NCBI GenBank assembly: GCA_019116025.1
Contig: DXCM01000061.1
Coordinates: 1 to 64,000 of the forward strand
Origin: Candidatus Companilactobacillus pullicola
Lineage (GTDB): Bacteria > Bacillota > Bacilli > Lactobacillales > Lactobacillaceae
Direction of reading: 5' to 3'
DNA length: 64,000 nt
The notes under the pieces are model-generated. The model was not told the origin of the DNA. It ran no database searches and saw only the letters and a program-made list of their open reading frames with translations. How positions within the stretch are numbered: position 1 is the stretch's first letter; each line of letters starts with the position of its first letter. Below, in pieces: positions 34,579 through 44,145 of this stretch. A program made the position numbers and the translations under genes.

Positions 34579-36356
34579 GTGATTTAAAAAATGCTGGTAG
34601 ATATTATTGGCACTATTTGAAAAGATATTGGTTTGGATTTCTCATGACAACCATCCTGATTGGTATTTCCACTGCCTGTGTGGTTATCGCCCCTACCTAT
34701 TTAGGACGTGCTGTTTCTGAATTAACGACTTATTTGCAACAGTGGACTAATACTTCAACACGTGCTAATGCTAGTCTAGGAACATTTAATAAGACTTTGT
34801 GGATTTACCTAGGTTTGTACTTGGGTGATGCTATAACAATTCTTGGCGCTGGGATGATTTTAGCCAGAATTACGGCCTATTCTACTGGAACAATGCGTGT
34901 AGGCTTATTCCGTAAAATGCAACGAATGCAGATCAAATACTTTGACTCCCATAGTGATGGGGATGTCCTAGCACGTTATACATCTGACCTAGATAATATC
35001 TTCAATGCAATGAACCAAGCATTAATTGATATTTTCTTATCAGTTGCTCAATTTATCGGAATTTTGATTGTTATGTTTAATCAAAATGTGACGATGGCTT
35101 GGGTAACAATGGGGTCAACACCAGTTGCTTTGATCATTGCAGTGTACGTCATGAAAAAAGCCGGCGTGGCTGTTAATCATCAACAAGATGATATTGGTAA
35201 AATGAATGGTTATATCAATGAACAAGTGACTGCTCAAAAAGTTATCATCACCAATGGTTTACAAAAGGACTCCGTTGCCGGATTTAAAAAACACAATGAA
35301 AAAGTACGTAAATCGGCGATGTCTGGTCAAATTTGGTCAGGTATCTTGAATCCATTGATGCAAGGGATGGCCTTACTTAACACAGCTATCGTTATCTTCT
35401 TTGGATCATGGTTTGCTTTGAATGGTACCTTATCGACTGGTGCAGCCTTAGCTTTGGTGGTTGTTTTCGTTAACTATGCTCAACAGTACTATCAACCAAT
35501 TATGGCATTGACGAGTTTATACGGAATGATTCAATTGGCTATTACTGGGGCTCGTCGTGTCGATGAGGTTAGAAATCAACCTGATGAAGTTCAACCCGAT
35601 GAAGGAAAGAAATTACCAGGAATTAAAGATGAATTGGATATTTCGGATGTTCACTTTAGCTATTTGCCAGGTAAAGAGATTCTGCATGGTGTATCTATTA
35701 AAGTTCACAAGAGTGAAATGGTTGCTTTAGTTGGTCCGACTGGATCAGGTAAGACAACAGTTATGAACCTCTTGAACCGTTTCTATGATGTCGATAGTGG
35801 AAAAATCACGATTGACGGTACCGATGTTCGAGATTTCTCACTAAAAGAATTACGTAAAAATGTCGGGATTGTTTTACAGGATCCACAATTATTCTCCGGA
35901 ACAATTGCCGACAATATTCGTTTTGGAGATCCTGATGCCAGCATGGATAAAGTCGTTGCTGCCGCTAAGGAAGCTAATATTCATGATTTTGTTACTAGCT
36001 TGCCTGATGGTTATGAGACCAAGGTTTCAGATGAAAAGAATGTTTTCTCTGCTGGTCAAAAGCAATTGATGTCGATTGCCAGAACAATTTTGACTGATCC
36101 ACAATTTTTGATTTTGGATGAAGCTACTTCTAACGTCGATACTGTTACAGAAGCTAATATCCAAGCGGCGATGGATCGAGTGCTTCAAGGTAGAACTAGT
36201 TTTGTAATTGCTCACCGACTTAAGACAATTTTGAACGCTGATAAGATTGTTGTCTTGAGGGATGGAAATATTATTGAACAAGGTAACCACGACGAATTGT
36301 TAGCTGAAAACGGCTTCTATGCTGAGTTGTATCATAATCAAATGGTTACAGATTAA
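34575..36356 (+). CDS. ABC exporter half-transporter with catalytic ATP site (LmrD-like)
   Basis: The 593-aa partner of the preceding protein. It has six transmembrane helices (about 1-325) and an NBD with Walker A GPTGSGKTT (about 388), Walker B ILDEATS (about 512) with the catalytic Glu, and the H-loop IAHRL (about 545). Its signature is degenerate (FSAGQKQ where LSGGQ is usual), which faces the degenerate site of the partner. The two proteins thus complement each other to one working ATPase site. The likely role is export of lipophilic drugs, peptides or lipids. The longer extracellular loop (QQWTNTSTRANASLG) after TM1 is typical of this subunit. Confidence 0.93.
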   Translation: MSDLKNAGRYYWHYLKRYWFGFLMTTILIGISTACVVIAPTYLGRAVSELTTYLQQWTNTSTRANASLGTFNKTLWIYLGLYLGDAITILGAGMILARITAYSTGTMRVGLFRKMQRMQIKYFDSHSDGDVLARYTSDLDNIFNAMNQALIDIFLSVAQFIGILIVMFNQNVTMAWVTMGSTPVALIIAVYVMKKAGVAVNHQQDDIGKMNGYINEQVTAQKVIITNGLQKDSVAGFKKHNEKVRKSAMSGQIWSGILNPLMQGMALLNTAIVIFFGSWFALNGTLSTGAALALVVVFVNYAQQYYQPIMALTSLYGMIQLAITGARRVDEVRNQPDEVQPDEGKKLPGIKDELDISDVHFSYLPGKEILHGVSIKVHKSEMVALVGPTGSGKTTVMNLLNRFYDVDSGKITIDGTDVRDFSLKELRKNVGIVLQDPQLFSGTIADNIRFGDPDASMDKVVAAAKEANIHDFVTSLPDGYETKVSDEKNVFSAGQKQLMSIARTILTDPQFLILDEATSNVDTVTEANIQAAMDRVLQGRTSFVIAHRLKTILNADKIVVLRDGNIIEQGNHDELLAENGFYAELYHNQMVTD

Positions 36357-36367
36357 ATTACGTAATG

Positions 36368-36402
36368 AAGTCTTTCAAATTTTAAATTTGGAAGGCTTTT
36401 TT
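36368..36402 (+). terminator. Terminator of the ABC exporter operon
   Basis: AAGTCTTTCAAATTT pairs with AAATTTGGAAGGCTT followed by a T-run. Confidence 0.88.
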
Positions 36403-36497
36403 GTTTGATCATCATTCTTGACAAGTCTATTTGAAGTGTAAAAATGTTATTTTTACTGGAACCTCGTAAACTGGAGAAAAGGTTAGGGGTAAGGGAG

Positions 36498-38432
36498 ATG
36501 AAAAAGAAACGTCAAATTCTAATCAGTATACTTTTTAGTATGATGCTAATTTTCACCGCCACGAGTTTCAATAAAAATAGTTCTGAGGATAAAATTTTGT
36601 CCAAAATAGTACCTGTAACAATTACCGCAAAGGCTGCAGTTACGCCATATCACACGCCCACAGCTGATCCGATAATCCTATTATTTATTTGGTTGACCTC
36701 GGGTTATAATTTGCAACCTGAAAATCAATATTCGTATGTAAATAATCCTAAAACTTTGTACACAGACTCAGGTCGCTCAGTTGTGGACGCACTTTTAGGC
36801 CTACTATCGAGTCCACACTACACTTGGTATCAGTCAACTGATGGGCAGAATTGGACTCAAATGTCACAGACATCTAAGGAATTGACAGTGACGCCAAGTA
36901 AAGTCGGAACAGTTTATTATCAACAGATGACTCGTTGGTATGGTTTAATACCAGGCTTATTGGATACCATTGTATATTCCAAAGTAGCTTTTATAACGAC
37001 TTTTCCCAATCCAATTGCAGCTACAGATTTGAGTGTAAAAGCTAATGATAAATATTTATATAATAATCAATCTAATGCTGTGACAACCTATGTGACAGGA
37101 ACGCCGACTCCAGTTGATGCTACGGGAAATATTGTTTGGAAAGTTGATAATACGAGTTTAGCGACTGTCGATAGTAGAACTGGCTTAGTGACTGCGAATA
37201 AAAACGGTGAATCTGGGACAGTACGGGTAACAGGAACAATGGCCAATACTGATGGAACCAGTGCCAGTGGTTTCGTTGATATTAAAATTGGTGGAGGTCT
37301 AGATGATCAGACGGTTGATGAGGGGCAAAAAACTAACTTTACGATTCAAGGGACATTTGATGAAGAACCAACTAATGTTGTTTGGCATAAGGTTGATACT
37401 TCTGGTAAGGATACGGTCGTAAACAATAACAATAGTGAACCTTTGATTTATACGACACCAGACACAGTTTACGCTGACAATGGAACCAAATATTATGCTG
37501 TTCTGACAGTGACGAGTGGCGATAGTACGACTACTGTTACTACAAATAAAGCTAATTTGACGGTTAGAAAAAATATTGTTCCTGACGTTTCAATTAATAA
37601 CACTATTTTCAATAATAGTTATGAAGATCATAATAGTGAAAATACAACAATAAGTAATGTTGCTGAAAATGATAAAGTGATGCACCAAATCAATATTAAA
37701 GATGGAAATCTGAATTCAGCGTTGACGAGAGCAGAAGTAGAAATTAAACTTCCTAAGACTTCACAAGTTGACGGTATTAAAGTGAATGGTCAAGATTTTT
37801 CAGATTATACGAATGTGACAGATCCTGATAATTCGCAGGGATCAGTTTTGACTATACGTAATTTAAATTTCGCAACTACTAAAGATTTCACTATTGAAAT
37901 TAATTCGACCGTAGGAAAAAATGAAGCTTTGTCATTTGACTCCGTCGTGAGTGTTAACGGCTATGATACTAACGGTAAATTGCTGGGAAGATATTTACCC
38001 GGACAAGAGTTGAAGTTGAATTTTGCTGACAATAGTATCAGTCTGCAGGCGAAGGATTGGAACTATAAGACGATTAACTCTCACACAACAAGTTCCTTGC
38101 TTGATAGGGAAAAAGTTGAAGGCAGCCATTTAGAAGTTGTCGATAAACGCCGTAATAAGCAAGCCTTAACTTTATATTTATCGCAGAAGGAGCCGTTTAA
38201 ATCTGATGAAAAAATTTTGAATTCAGAAATGCGTTATTATCAGGCTAATGGCAATTATGAAATCTTGAATGAAAATGGAACTTTGGTTTCTGAAACAATT
38301 GCTGATGAGACACTTGATTCGGTTACTTGGTTAGATCATGAAGGACCTAAGTTGTATATTGGCAATGGCGTACACAAAGCAGGTGTCTATACGGCAAAAC
38401 TGGAGTGGTCGCTAGTTGAATCGGTTAAATAA
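36498..38432 (+). CDS. Secreted Ig-like (BIG2) / WxL-type surface protein
   Basis: A secreted protein of 644 aa. The signal peptide (MKKKRQILISILFSMMLIFTATSF) is followed by a stretch ending in ITAKAAV, an unusual hydrophobic segment (DPIILLFIWLTSGY), an Ig-like region (WYQSTDGQNWTQMSQTSKELTVTP), a BIG2-type domain (ATDLSVKANDK to VTANKNGESGTVRVTG), further Ig-like repeats, and a C-terminal WxL-like domain. In the latter the distal KLEWSLVESV is kept but the proximal Trp is lost (ALTLYLS). It probably sits on the cell wall. ATG 36498 is preferred over TTG/ATG starts further up because it begins a proper signal peptide and AGGGG lies 9 bases upstream. Confidence 0.8.
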   Translation: MKKKRQILISILFSMMLIFTATSFNKNSSEDKILSKIVPVTITAKAAVTPYHTPTADPIILLFIWLTSGYNLQPENQYSYVNNPKTLYTDSGRSVVDALLGLLSSPHYTWYQSTDGQNWTQMSQTSKELTVTPSKVGTVYYQQMTRWYGLIPGLLDTIVYSKVAFITTFPNPIAATDLSVKANDKYLYNNQSNAVTTYVTGTPTPVDATGNIVWKVDNTSLATVDSRTGLVTANKNGESGTVRVTGTMANTDGTSASGFVDIKIGGGLDDQTVDEGQKTNFTIQGTFDEEPTNVVWHKVDTSGKDTVVNNNNSEPLIYTTPDTVYADNGTKYYAVLTVTSGDSTTTVTTNKANLTVRKNIVPDVSINNTIFNNSYEDHNSENTTISNVAENDKVMHQINIKDGNLNSALTRAEVEIKLPKTSQVDGIKVNGQDFSDYTNVTDPDNSQGSVLTIRNLNFATTKDFTIEINSTVGKNEALSFDSVVSVNGYDTNGKLLGRYLPGQELKLNFADNSISLQAKDWNYKTINSHTTSSLLDREKVEGSHLEVVDKRRNKQALTLYLSQKEPFKSDEKILNSEMRYYQANGNYEILNENGTLVSETIADETLDSVTWLDHEGPKLYIGNGVHKAGVYTAKLEWSLVESVK

Positions 38433-38438
38433 AAGCTA

Positions 38439-38482
38439 AAAAGAGCCTTATCCTACTCGCGTTGACTAGGACAAGGCTCTTT
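38439..38482. terminator. Bidirectional terminator between the WxL-type gene and lysE-like gene
   Basis: AAAGAGCCTTATCCTA pairs with TAGGACAAGGCTCTTT. Confidence 0.9.
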
Positions 38483-38493
38483 GCGTTTGATGC

Positions 38494-39108
38494 TTAATGA
38501 ATTATCAATGTAATGAAATTATAGAACAATTTCAAACCATAAAGGATAATTACAGCGCCACAGATCATATTGATAGTCCGTAAAACCTTGGCGTTAAATT
38601 TATCCTTGAACTTAGCGATAACAAGATTCAAGCCGATAAACCAAACAAATGAGGCGATGACGACACCGCCAATGAAGATGGGATAACTATTGACCGGTAA
38701 TGTGACTTGAAAAGCCCCCAACATCAGTGATCCATCAATGATTGCTTGTGGATTGAACCAAATCAATACGAAAGCTGATGAAATGGTTTTAAACATGGTT
38801 AATTCAGTTTCTTTACTGCCGATTTCTGTTGCTTCTGTTCGAAGAAGATTGATGCCCATGTAAATTACAATCAAACTTCCAAAGAGAAGAATAGCTAATT
38901 TTAGCCATTCGAACTGTTTCATGATTGCTCCGATACCGAAGAAGCAAGCGATTGATAAGGTAATATCAAATAAAGCTACAAAAAAGGCAGCGAGATATGA
39001 ACGGCGTCGTGACTGAGTTAACGCATTATTGATCACAAATAAATTTGCTAAACCAATCGGCGCTTCAATCGCGAATCCCATAGTTAGTCCTTGTAGAAAA
39101 AAGTTCAT
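38494..39108 (-). CDS. LysE-family amino-acid exporter
   Basis: A 204-aa membrane protein with six hydrophobic segments of the LysE/RhtB family, which export amino acids such as lysine, arginine or threonine. The N-terminal GLTMGFAIEAPIGLANLFVINNAL carries the conserved G-x-x-x-G-x-x-x-P-G-P-like loop, and the central FNPQAIIDGSLMLGAF matches the family's WLNPKA motif (here WFNPQAI). The start at 39108 follows GGGAGGT. It diverges from a MocR-type regulator, which probably controls it. Confidence 0.88.
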   Translation of the reverse strand: MNFFLQGLTMGFAIEAPIGLANLFVINNALTQSRRRSYLAAFFVALFDITLSIACFFGIGAIMKQFEWLKLAILLFGSLIVIYMGINLLRTEATEIGSKETELTMFKTISSAFVLIWFNPQAIIDGSLMLGAFQVTLPVNSYPIFIGGVVIASFVWFIGLNLVIAKFKDKFNAKVLRTINMICGAVIILYGLKLFYNFITLIIH

Positions 39109-39125
39109 ATTTTTTACCTCCCTTG

Positions 39126-39222
39126 CCAACCAAATTAAGGTTTATAATTTAAGCACAGTAATGATTATATAAGTGTTTTTCAAAATAGTAACCAACCAAG
39201 TTAATTATATAAACCCAACCAA
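39126..39222. promoter_or_regulatory. Direct repeats in the MocR/LysE divergent region
   Basis: CCAACCAAATTAA (39126-39138) and CCAACCAAGTTAA (39192-39204) are direct repeats 66 bases apart, and a third partial copy CCAACCAA is at 39215-39222. MocR-type regulators bind direct repeats in the divergent region with their target, so these are operator candidates for the regulator at 39235. Confidence 0.55.
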
Positions 39223-39234
39223 AAGGAGCACAAA

Positions 39235-40677
39235 ATGAGAAGAGAATCTCCAGTCGTAATAGATTGGCAACCAAATAAAAAAGATACTATGCCAATTTAT
39301 CGCCAAATCGTAAAGTATATTTGTGATAAAGTCGCCAGTGGACAGTGGCAGATCGGCACTAGATTGCCGTCACAACGGGATTTAGCCAAAATGTTTCACG
39401 TGAATCGTAGTACTATTTCCACGGCCATTGATGAGTTGACTTCATACGGGATTATTTCTGGAAAGTATGGCGCAGGCACCCAAATTATCAGTAATACTTG
39501 GTCATTGATGTTGCCAACGGCCTTGAATTGGAAAAAATATATTTCCGCTGGCTATTTTCAAGAAAACACGCGACGTATTCAACAAATCAATCATTGGGAA
39601 TTTGCTCCAAAGATAACCCGTTTAGGGACAGGTGAACTGGATCCTCGACTCTTCCCTAGAAAAATGTGGTCGGAAATCATGCAAAAACTGAGCACCGAGA
39701 TTACTTCACTAGGGTATGCCGAACCTTTAGGTTTATTAGAATTACGAATGGCGATTGCTAAACACATGCAAAAGTTGGGTATAGATGCTGGAGTGAACAA
39801 TATTTTGATCACTTCTGGTGCCTTGCAGGCGTTGCAACTGATTGCTTCCTGTTTGTTAGAAGATGGCAGCACTGTTTTCACAGAAGCACCGAGTTATTTG
39901 AAATCACTTCAAACATTTCAATCCATGGGATTAAATTTGGACGGAATACCCATGGATTCAGAAGGGATGGAGTATTGGCGCATCGAAAAGAGATTGAAGA
40001 ACACCGAATCAGTTTTATACACTATCCCGACTAATCATAATCCAACCGGTACCACTATGTCCGATTTCAGACGTCACGAATTGATGGAATTTTGTATACA
40101 AAATAGACTTCCAATCATAGAAGATGGAGTCTATCAGGAATTATGTTTTGATGAGCAGCCAACCGCCTTAAAAGCCATGGATAAAAACGGAATGGTCATG
40201 TATTTAGGCAGTGCTTCAAAAGCCTTGGCACCAGGGTTAAGAATTGGCTGGGTCATCGCATCTGAACCAGTTATCCAGCGATTAGGAGATACCAAGATGC
40301 AGATGGATTATGGAGCCAGTTCCTTATCACAATTGGTGTTCGCTGAATTTTTGAATAGTGGTTTGTATGACGAATATTTGGTGGATTTGAAGAAGGAATT
40401 AAAGAAACGTCGAGACAATGCGTTGAAAGTTTTGGAAGATAATTTCCAAGGAATCGCCACTTGGAATCGACCTATCGGTGGCTTTTATATTTGGCTGACA
40501 TTTAAAAACGATATTGAAGCTGAGGATTTGTTTGAGAAAGCCTTGGATGTGGGGATTCTTTTGAATACTGGAGATATTTATGATTTTAAAAAGAGCCGAT
40601 CTATTCGGTTGTCCTTTGCTTATACTACTTGTGAGGAATTTAGTGTCGCTATGGGAAAATTAAGAATGCTCTTATGA
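39235..40677 (+). CDS. MocR-family GntR/aminotransferase regulator
   Basis: A 480-aa fusion regulator: N-terminal GntR winged HTH (residues 15-85; PIYRQIVKYICDKVASGQWQIGTRLPSQRDLAKMFHVNRSTISTAI) and a fold-type I aminotransferase domain (about 115-480). The PLP lysine is in YLGSASKALAPGLRIGW, the conserved Asn-Pro-x-Gly in TNHNPTGTTM, and the Asp of IEDGVYQEL. MocR proteins (PdxR, GabR, TauR) sense PLP or amino acids. Divergence from a LysE exporter with direct repeats between suggests that it controls amino-acid export. Confidence 0.93.
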   Translation: MRRESPVVIDWQPNKKDTMPIYRQIVKYICDKVASGQWQIGTRLPSQRDLAKMFHVNRSTISTAIDELTSYGIISGKYGAGTQIISNTWSLMLPTALNWKKYISAGYFQENTRRIQQINHWEFAPKITRLGTGELDPRLFPRKMWSEIMQKLSTEITSLGYAEPLGLLELRMAIAKHMQKLGIDAGVNNILITSGALQALQLIASCLLEDGSTVFTEAPSYLKSLQTFQSMGLNLDGIPMDSEGMEYWRIEKRLKNTESVLYTIPTNHNPTGTTMSDFRRHELMEFCIQNRLPIIEDGVYQELCFDEQPTALKAMDKNGMVMYLGSASKALAPGLRIGWVIASEPVIQRLGDTKMQMDYGASSLSQLVFAEFLNSGLYDEYLVDLKKELKKRRDNALKVLEDNFQGIATWNRPIGGFYIWLTFKNDIEAEDLFEKALDVGILLNTGDIYDFKKSRSIRLSFAYTTCEEFSVAMGKLRMLL

Positions 40678-40777
40678 AGTAGGATAACTTTTATAATGTT
40701 TCTCGTCTAAGGTGTATTATATGATTACTGTTTAATAAAATTGAATGTCAATAATTGTAAAAATTTGGAGATAAAGC

Positions 40778-43700
40778 ATGGAATCTGATGGTAAAAAAAA
40801 TATAAATGATGAGGATGAATATTCGGAATTCATAAGTGATATACGAAATTCTGAGAATAATAATTCTTTGTTCTTTTTTGTTGGTGCAGGTGTATCAATA
40901 TCGCAAGGTTATCCTACATGGAATGACTATGTTAGTCAGTTAATTGAATATTGGAAGTATCATCTTTCTGAACTGTATAAAAAAGACATAGCGAATGGTA
41001 GTAACACTAAGAAGATTTCATTTAAACAGTTAGAGTTATTGGATGAACTTAAGAAGTCTTCAATGTCAAATAAGAGAAAAGTTGACTTTATAGATACGTT
41101 GATACGAAATATCTGTGATGAAGTTTCTAATAGTGATACACAAATTAGTGAGCAATACTACAGATCTGCAGCACTAGGATTTGAGAAATTTCTGTTTCTT
41201 AATGTGGAGCCTATAAAAATAGTGAATGATATACTGAATGAGCTTTTAAACATAAGATCTACTTTTATAACTACAAATTATGATTCTCAAATAGAAGGAT
41301 GTTATAGAGAAAAATTTGGGATAAAACCCGAAGTAATAATGGACTTTCATGATGATTTCACTAAAGAGAATGTGCACAAAGTTATACACCTTCATGGTAC
41401 GCCTTTAAGTAACCCTCAATATTTTATAAATTCATCTGAAGGATACTCAAAAATTTATTATGATTCATTGGATAAATATAAAGAAAAAATTGCGGAGTTA
41501 TTTAAGCAAAAAGTCAATCCTATAATAATATTTATTGGATGTAGTATGGAAGAAGACGAAGTATTATCCCTATTTGACCTGAAAAATAAAAAATATAAAT
41601 ATTATTCACTTATGAAGTATGATAAAAAAACTCCGGAATTAAGCAAATTTACTAAGGAATATTATGAATGTAGCAAGAATATAAAATATATTTGGTATGG
41701 AAACGAATATGGTGATTTACCTATATTTATTAGACAAATGTTAGAGGATAAAGATAGTAGAGTTATGGATAGCATGACACCAAAAGATATGGAAAATATA
41801 TTGATTGGTGAAAATATGGTAGATAAAACTTCCTTTGTAAGTGTAATAAACAAACAATTATCTATAGGAAATTCACATGTCCTAGACTCAGCTTTTAGTA
41901 AGTATGATAGTTTAGATTCAAATAGGGTTATGAGAAATATAAATATGTCATTTGAATCTAGTCTAATAAATAAGGACTTCTATAGTGTTACGGCTTATAT
42001 TCCAAATTATTGGAAACAAATTGACAAATACTTTAATGAATTAGATATTAATGGCAAATCTATAGTAATTGATTATTTGGAGGATTATTCCATTAATGGC
42101 TTTTCTCTTTCCGAATACATGATAAGTATTCTGTTAAATAATTCATCTCAGAAAGGCGAAGATTTTAGAATAGATTATTATGAAAAGTTTCTTAGAGGTA
42201 TATATTCTAATGAATATTATGATTTTAGAGTCGAATCACAGGATTTAAATGCTTTATGGCTTATAGATCATGTGTCTAAAAATCATAGTGTATATCTAGG
42301 ATTCATTGATAAACAAACTTTTGGGTTTAATGAAACTTTATTTGAAAAATTAATTCAAAATTTAGATTCGATGGATAAAACATTAATGCTTTATGATTAT
42401 CGTTATTTAATCGATGAAACGGGAGTCGGATTACTTAAATACTTAATAGAAAAAGACAAATTGAATCTTACTGATGGACAATTATTGAGGTTTAAGAAAG
42501 CAAAAATAGTTCAAAGAATTTATTGTAATTTAATTTTGAATGGATTTAGAGTTCCAAAAGAAACAAGAGATGAAATCGTGAGAAATATTAGCGAAACATA
42601 CAAATTTTATGGCAAGGAAATGAATATATTTCTATCGAAATATAAGAAAAACTATGATAAGAAATCTGATTTTTATATTGATGGTATTTATTCTGACTCA
42701 AAGTTAACAATTAATGAATATAATAATTTTTTACCTATAAGAATTTCAAAGAGTAATGAAGAGATTGATAGGCTTATATCAAAACTAAAAGAAGTTACCT
42801 TTAAAAGTAATGCGGATATACAAATTGACATAATGGATCAAGATAATGAAATAGATAAGTCTTTAAGCAACTCGAAAATATGGATAGAGAACAAAGATGG
42901 AGTTATTTACTTTCTGAATGGATTGATCAATGACGATGAATTAAGAAAAACGTATAGAAGATCAATCATGAAATCAGTAATTTATGGTTATAGTACTGAT
43001 CATATAAAACCTGAATTCATAAACAATTATTTTGATATAGAAAAAAGCAATAATAAAGATATATTTGATTTTTTGGATGAGGAATTATTTACAGAGATTA
43101 TAAAAAAAGAAGACTTTGATAAAATTGAAGGTCGCTTTATGTCCTTTAAAATGAATGAGTTAAATACAAAGAACAATAACACCGATATTATAGAGAATGG
43201 GAACATAAATTTAGATGAATTTATAAATACTGATCTGGGCCACTACACTCAAATTATTAAACAAATTTCTACAGATGATTTGAAAAGAAATGAAACCTTA
43301 ATAAAATCGAAAATAGGATCTGTAGATAATAAATATAGACCTTATTTGAAGGGAATGTTTATTGAATTGTTTGATGATGAAATTGATTTTGAGTCAATAA
43401 ATACATTTTTGGGCTTTTCTCATAATTATAGATTTGTTTTAAATGGTGAGTACGTTAGAAAATTTTCAAATTTGGTAAGAAATTGTTTTTTTGAAAATAA
43501 AATAAGAGATAACTTTACGATATATAATATGAGTATAGCGCTGGTTGAGAATATTGATCCATTAGAAAATAATCAACATATTGTGACTTTAAACAAAAAG
43601 CAAAGTGAATTTGATGAACAAATATTCAAGCGTATATTAAATTTATTCTTTAAAAAGAAAATTAAGTCAAAATTTAAAGGCAATTGGGTAGAATTTTTTT

Positions 43701-44089
43701 TAAGGGAATGTGGGTATACTCAATCTCTCATTAATTTTATAATATATTCTGCTAATGATATCGATATTAGTAATTTAAGAATATTAAAAGATTTACTTAA
43801 ACAGAATATGAATAAAGAATTAAGTAAAGTCAGAAGTACCTCTTTTTATAGTATTCAAAATATGAATTTGTTGGATGTAGAAAAAATAGATATTATTATT
43901 GATTTGTTAGAAATACTGCTCCAAGAAAATGTTATGAAGGAGGATACTTATTTTATGAGTTCAATGAATTCCTTTTTAAAGACGCTAAAATCGGATAGTT
44001 TAGATAAACAAATAAATAATGTGATAGATATTTTGACGAGATTTGTTCCTTCAAGTGAGATAGAGGAATTAAAACGTGAATATTTATAA
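40778..44089 (+). CDS. Large SIR2-domain protein, probable anti-phage NADase
   Basis: A 1103-aa protein with an N-terminal SIR2-like domain (about 15-300). Visible motifs are FFFVGAGVS (32-40) with the P-loop-like Gly-Ala-Gly, TTNYD (165-169) giving the catalytic Asn167, HLHG (204-207) giving the catalytic His206, and IFIGCSMEED (251-260). The remaining 800 residues are mostly predicted helical, rich in Asn, Lys and Ile, and match no domain I know. This is the layout of DSR-type defence proteins, which deplete NAD+ on phage infection. Codon use is markedly AT-rich (ATA, AGA) compared with neighbours, suggesting transfer. It converges with the helicase gene. The start follows TTTGGAG. Target recognition by the C-terminal part is inference. 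Confidence 0.85.
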   Translation: MESDGKKNINDEDEYSEFISDIRNSENNNSLFFFVGAGVSISQGYPTWNDYVSQLIEYWKYHLSELYKKDIANGSNTKKISFKQLELLDELKKSSMSNKRKVDFIDTLIRNICDEVSNSDTQISEQYYRSAALGFEKFLFLNVEPIKIVNDILNELLNIRSTFITTNYDSQIEGCYREKFGIKPEVIMDFHDDFTKENVHKVIHLHGTPLSNPQYFINSSEGYSKIYYDSLDKYKEKIAELFKQKVNPIIIFIGCSMEEDEVLSLFDLKNKKYKYYSLMKYDKKTPELSKFTKEYYECSKNIKYIWYGNEYGDLPIFIRQMLEDKDSRVMDSMTPKDMENILIGENMVDKTSFVSVINKQLSIGNSHVLDSAFSKYDSLDSNRVMRNINMSFESSLINKDFYSVTAYIPNYWKQIDKYFNELDINGKSIVIDYLEDYSINGFSLSEYMISILLNNSSQKGEDFRIDYYEKFLRGIYSNEYYDFRVESQDLNALWLIDHVSKNHSVYLGFIDKQTFGFNETLFEKLIQNLDSMDKTLMLYDYRYLIDETGVGLLKYLIEKDKLNLTDGQLLRFKKAKIVQRIYCNLILNGFRVPKETRDEIVRNISETYKFYGKEMNIFLSKYKKNYDKKSDFYIDGIYSDSKLTINEYNNFLPIRISKSNEEIDRLISKLKEVTFKSNADIQIDIMDQDNEIDKSLSNSKIWIENKDGVIYFLNGLINDDELRKTYRRSIMKSVIYGYSTDHIKPEFINNYFDIEKSNNKDIFDFLDEELFTEIIKKEDFDKIEGRFMSFKMNELNTKNNNTDIIENGNINLDEFINTDLGHYTQIIKQISTDDLKRNETLIKSKIGSVDNKYRPYLKGMFIELFDDEIDFESINTFLGFSHNYRFVLNGEYVRKFSNLVRNCFFENKIRDNFTIYNMSIALVENIDPLENNQHIVTLNKKQSEFDEQIFKRILNLFFKKKIKSKFKGNWVEFFLRECGYTQSLINFIIYSANDIDISNLRILKDLLKQNMNKELSKVRSTSFYSIQNMNLLDVEKIDIIIDLLEILLQENVMKEDTYFMSSMNSFLKTLKSDSLDKQINNVIDILTRFVPSSEIEELKREYL

Positions 44090-44145
44090 ATTGTTCTCAA
44101 GAAATGGATCCACTTTGGAATGTTAACCGTATATTAGCCGTTAGG

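Noticed and set aside
36498-38432. LPXTG-type sortase anchor in the Ig-like surface protein
   Set aside because: No LPxTG motif, hydrophobic tail or positively charged end is present; the C terminus ends in a WxL-like LEWSLVESVK.
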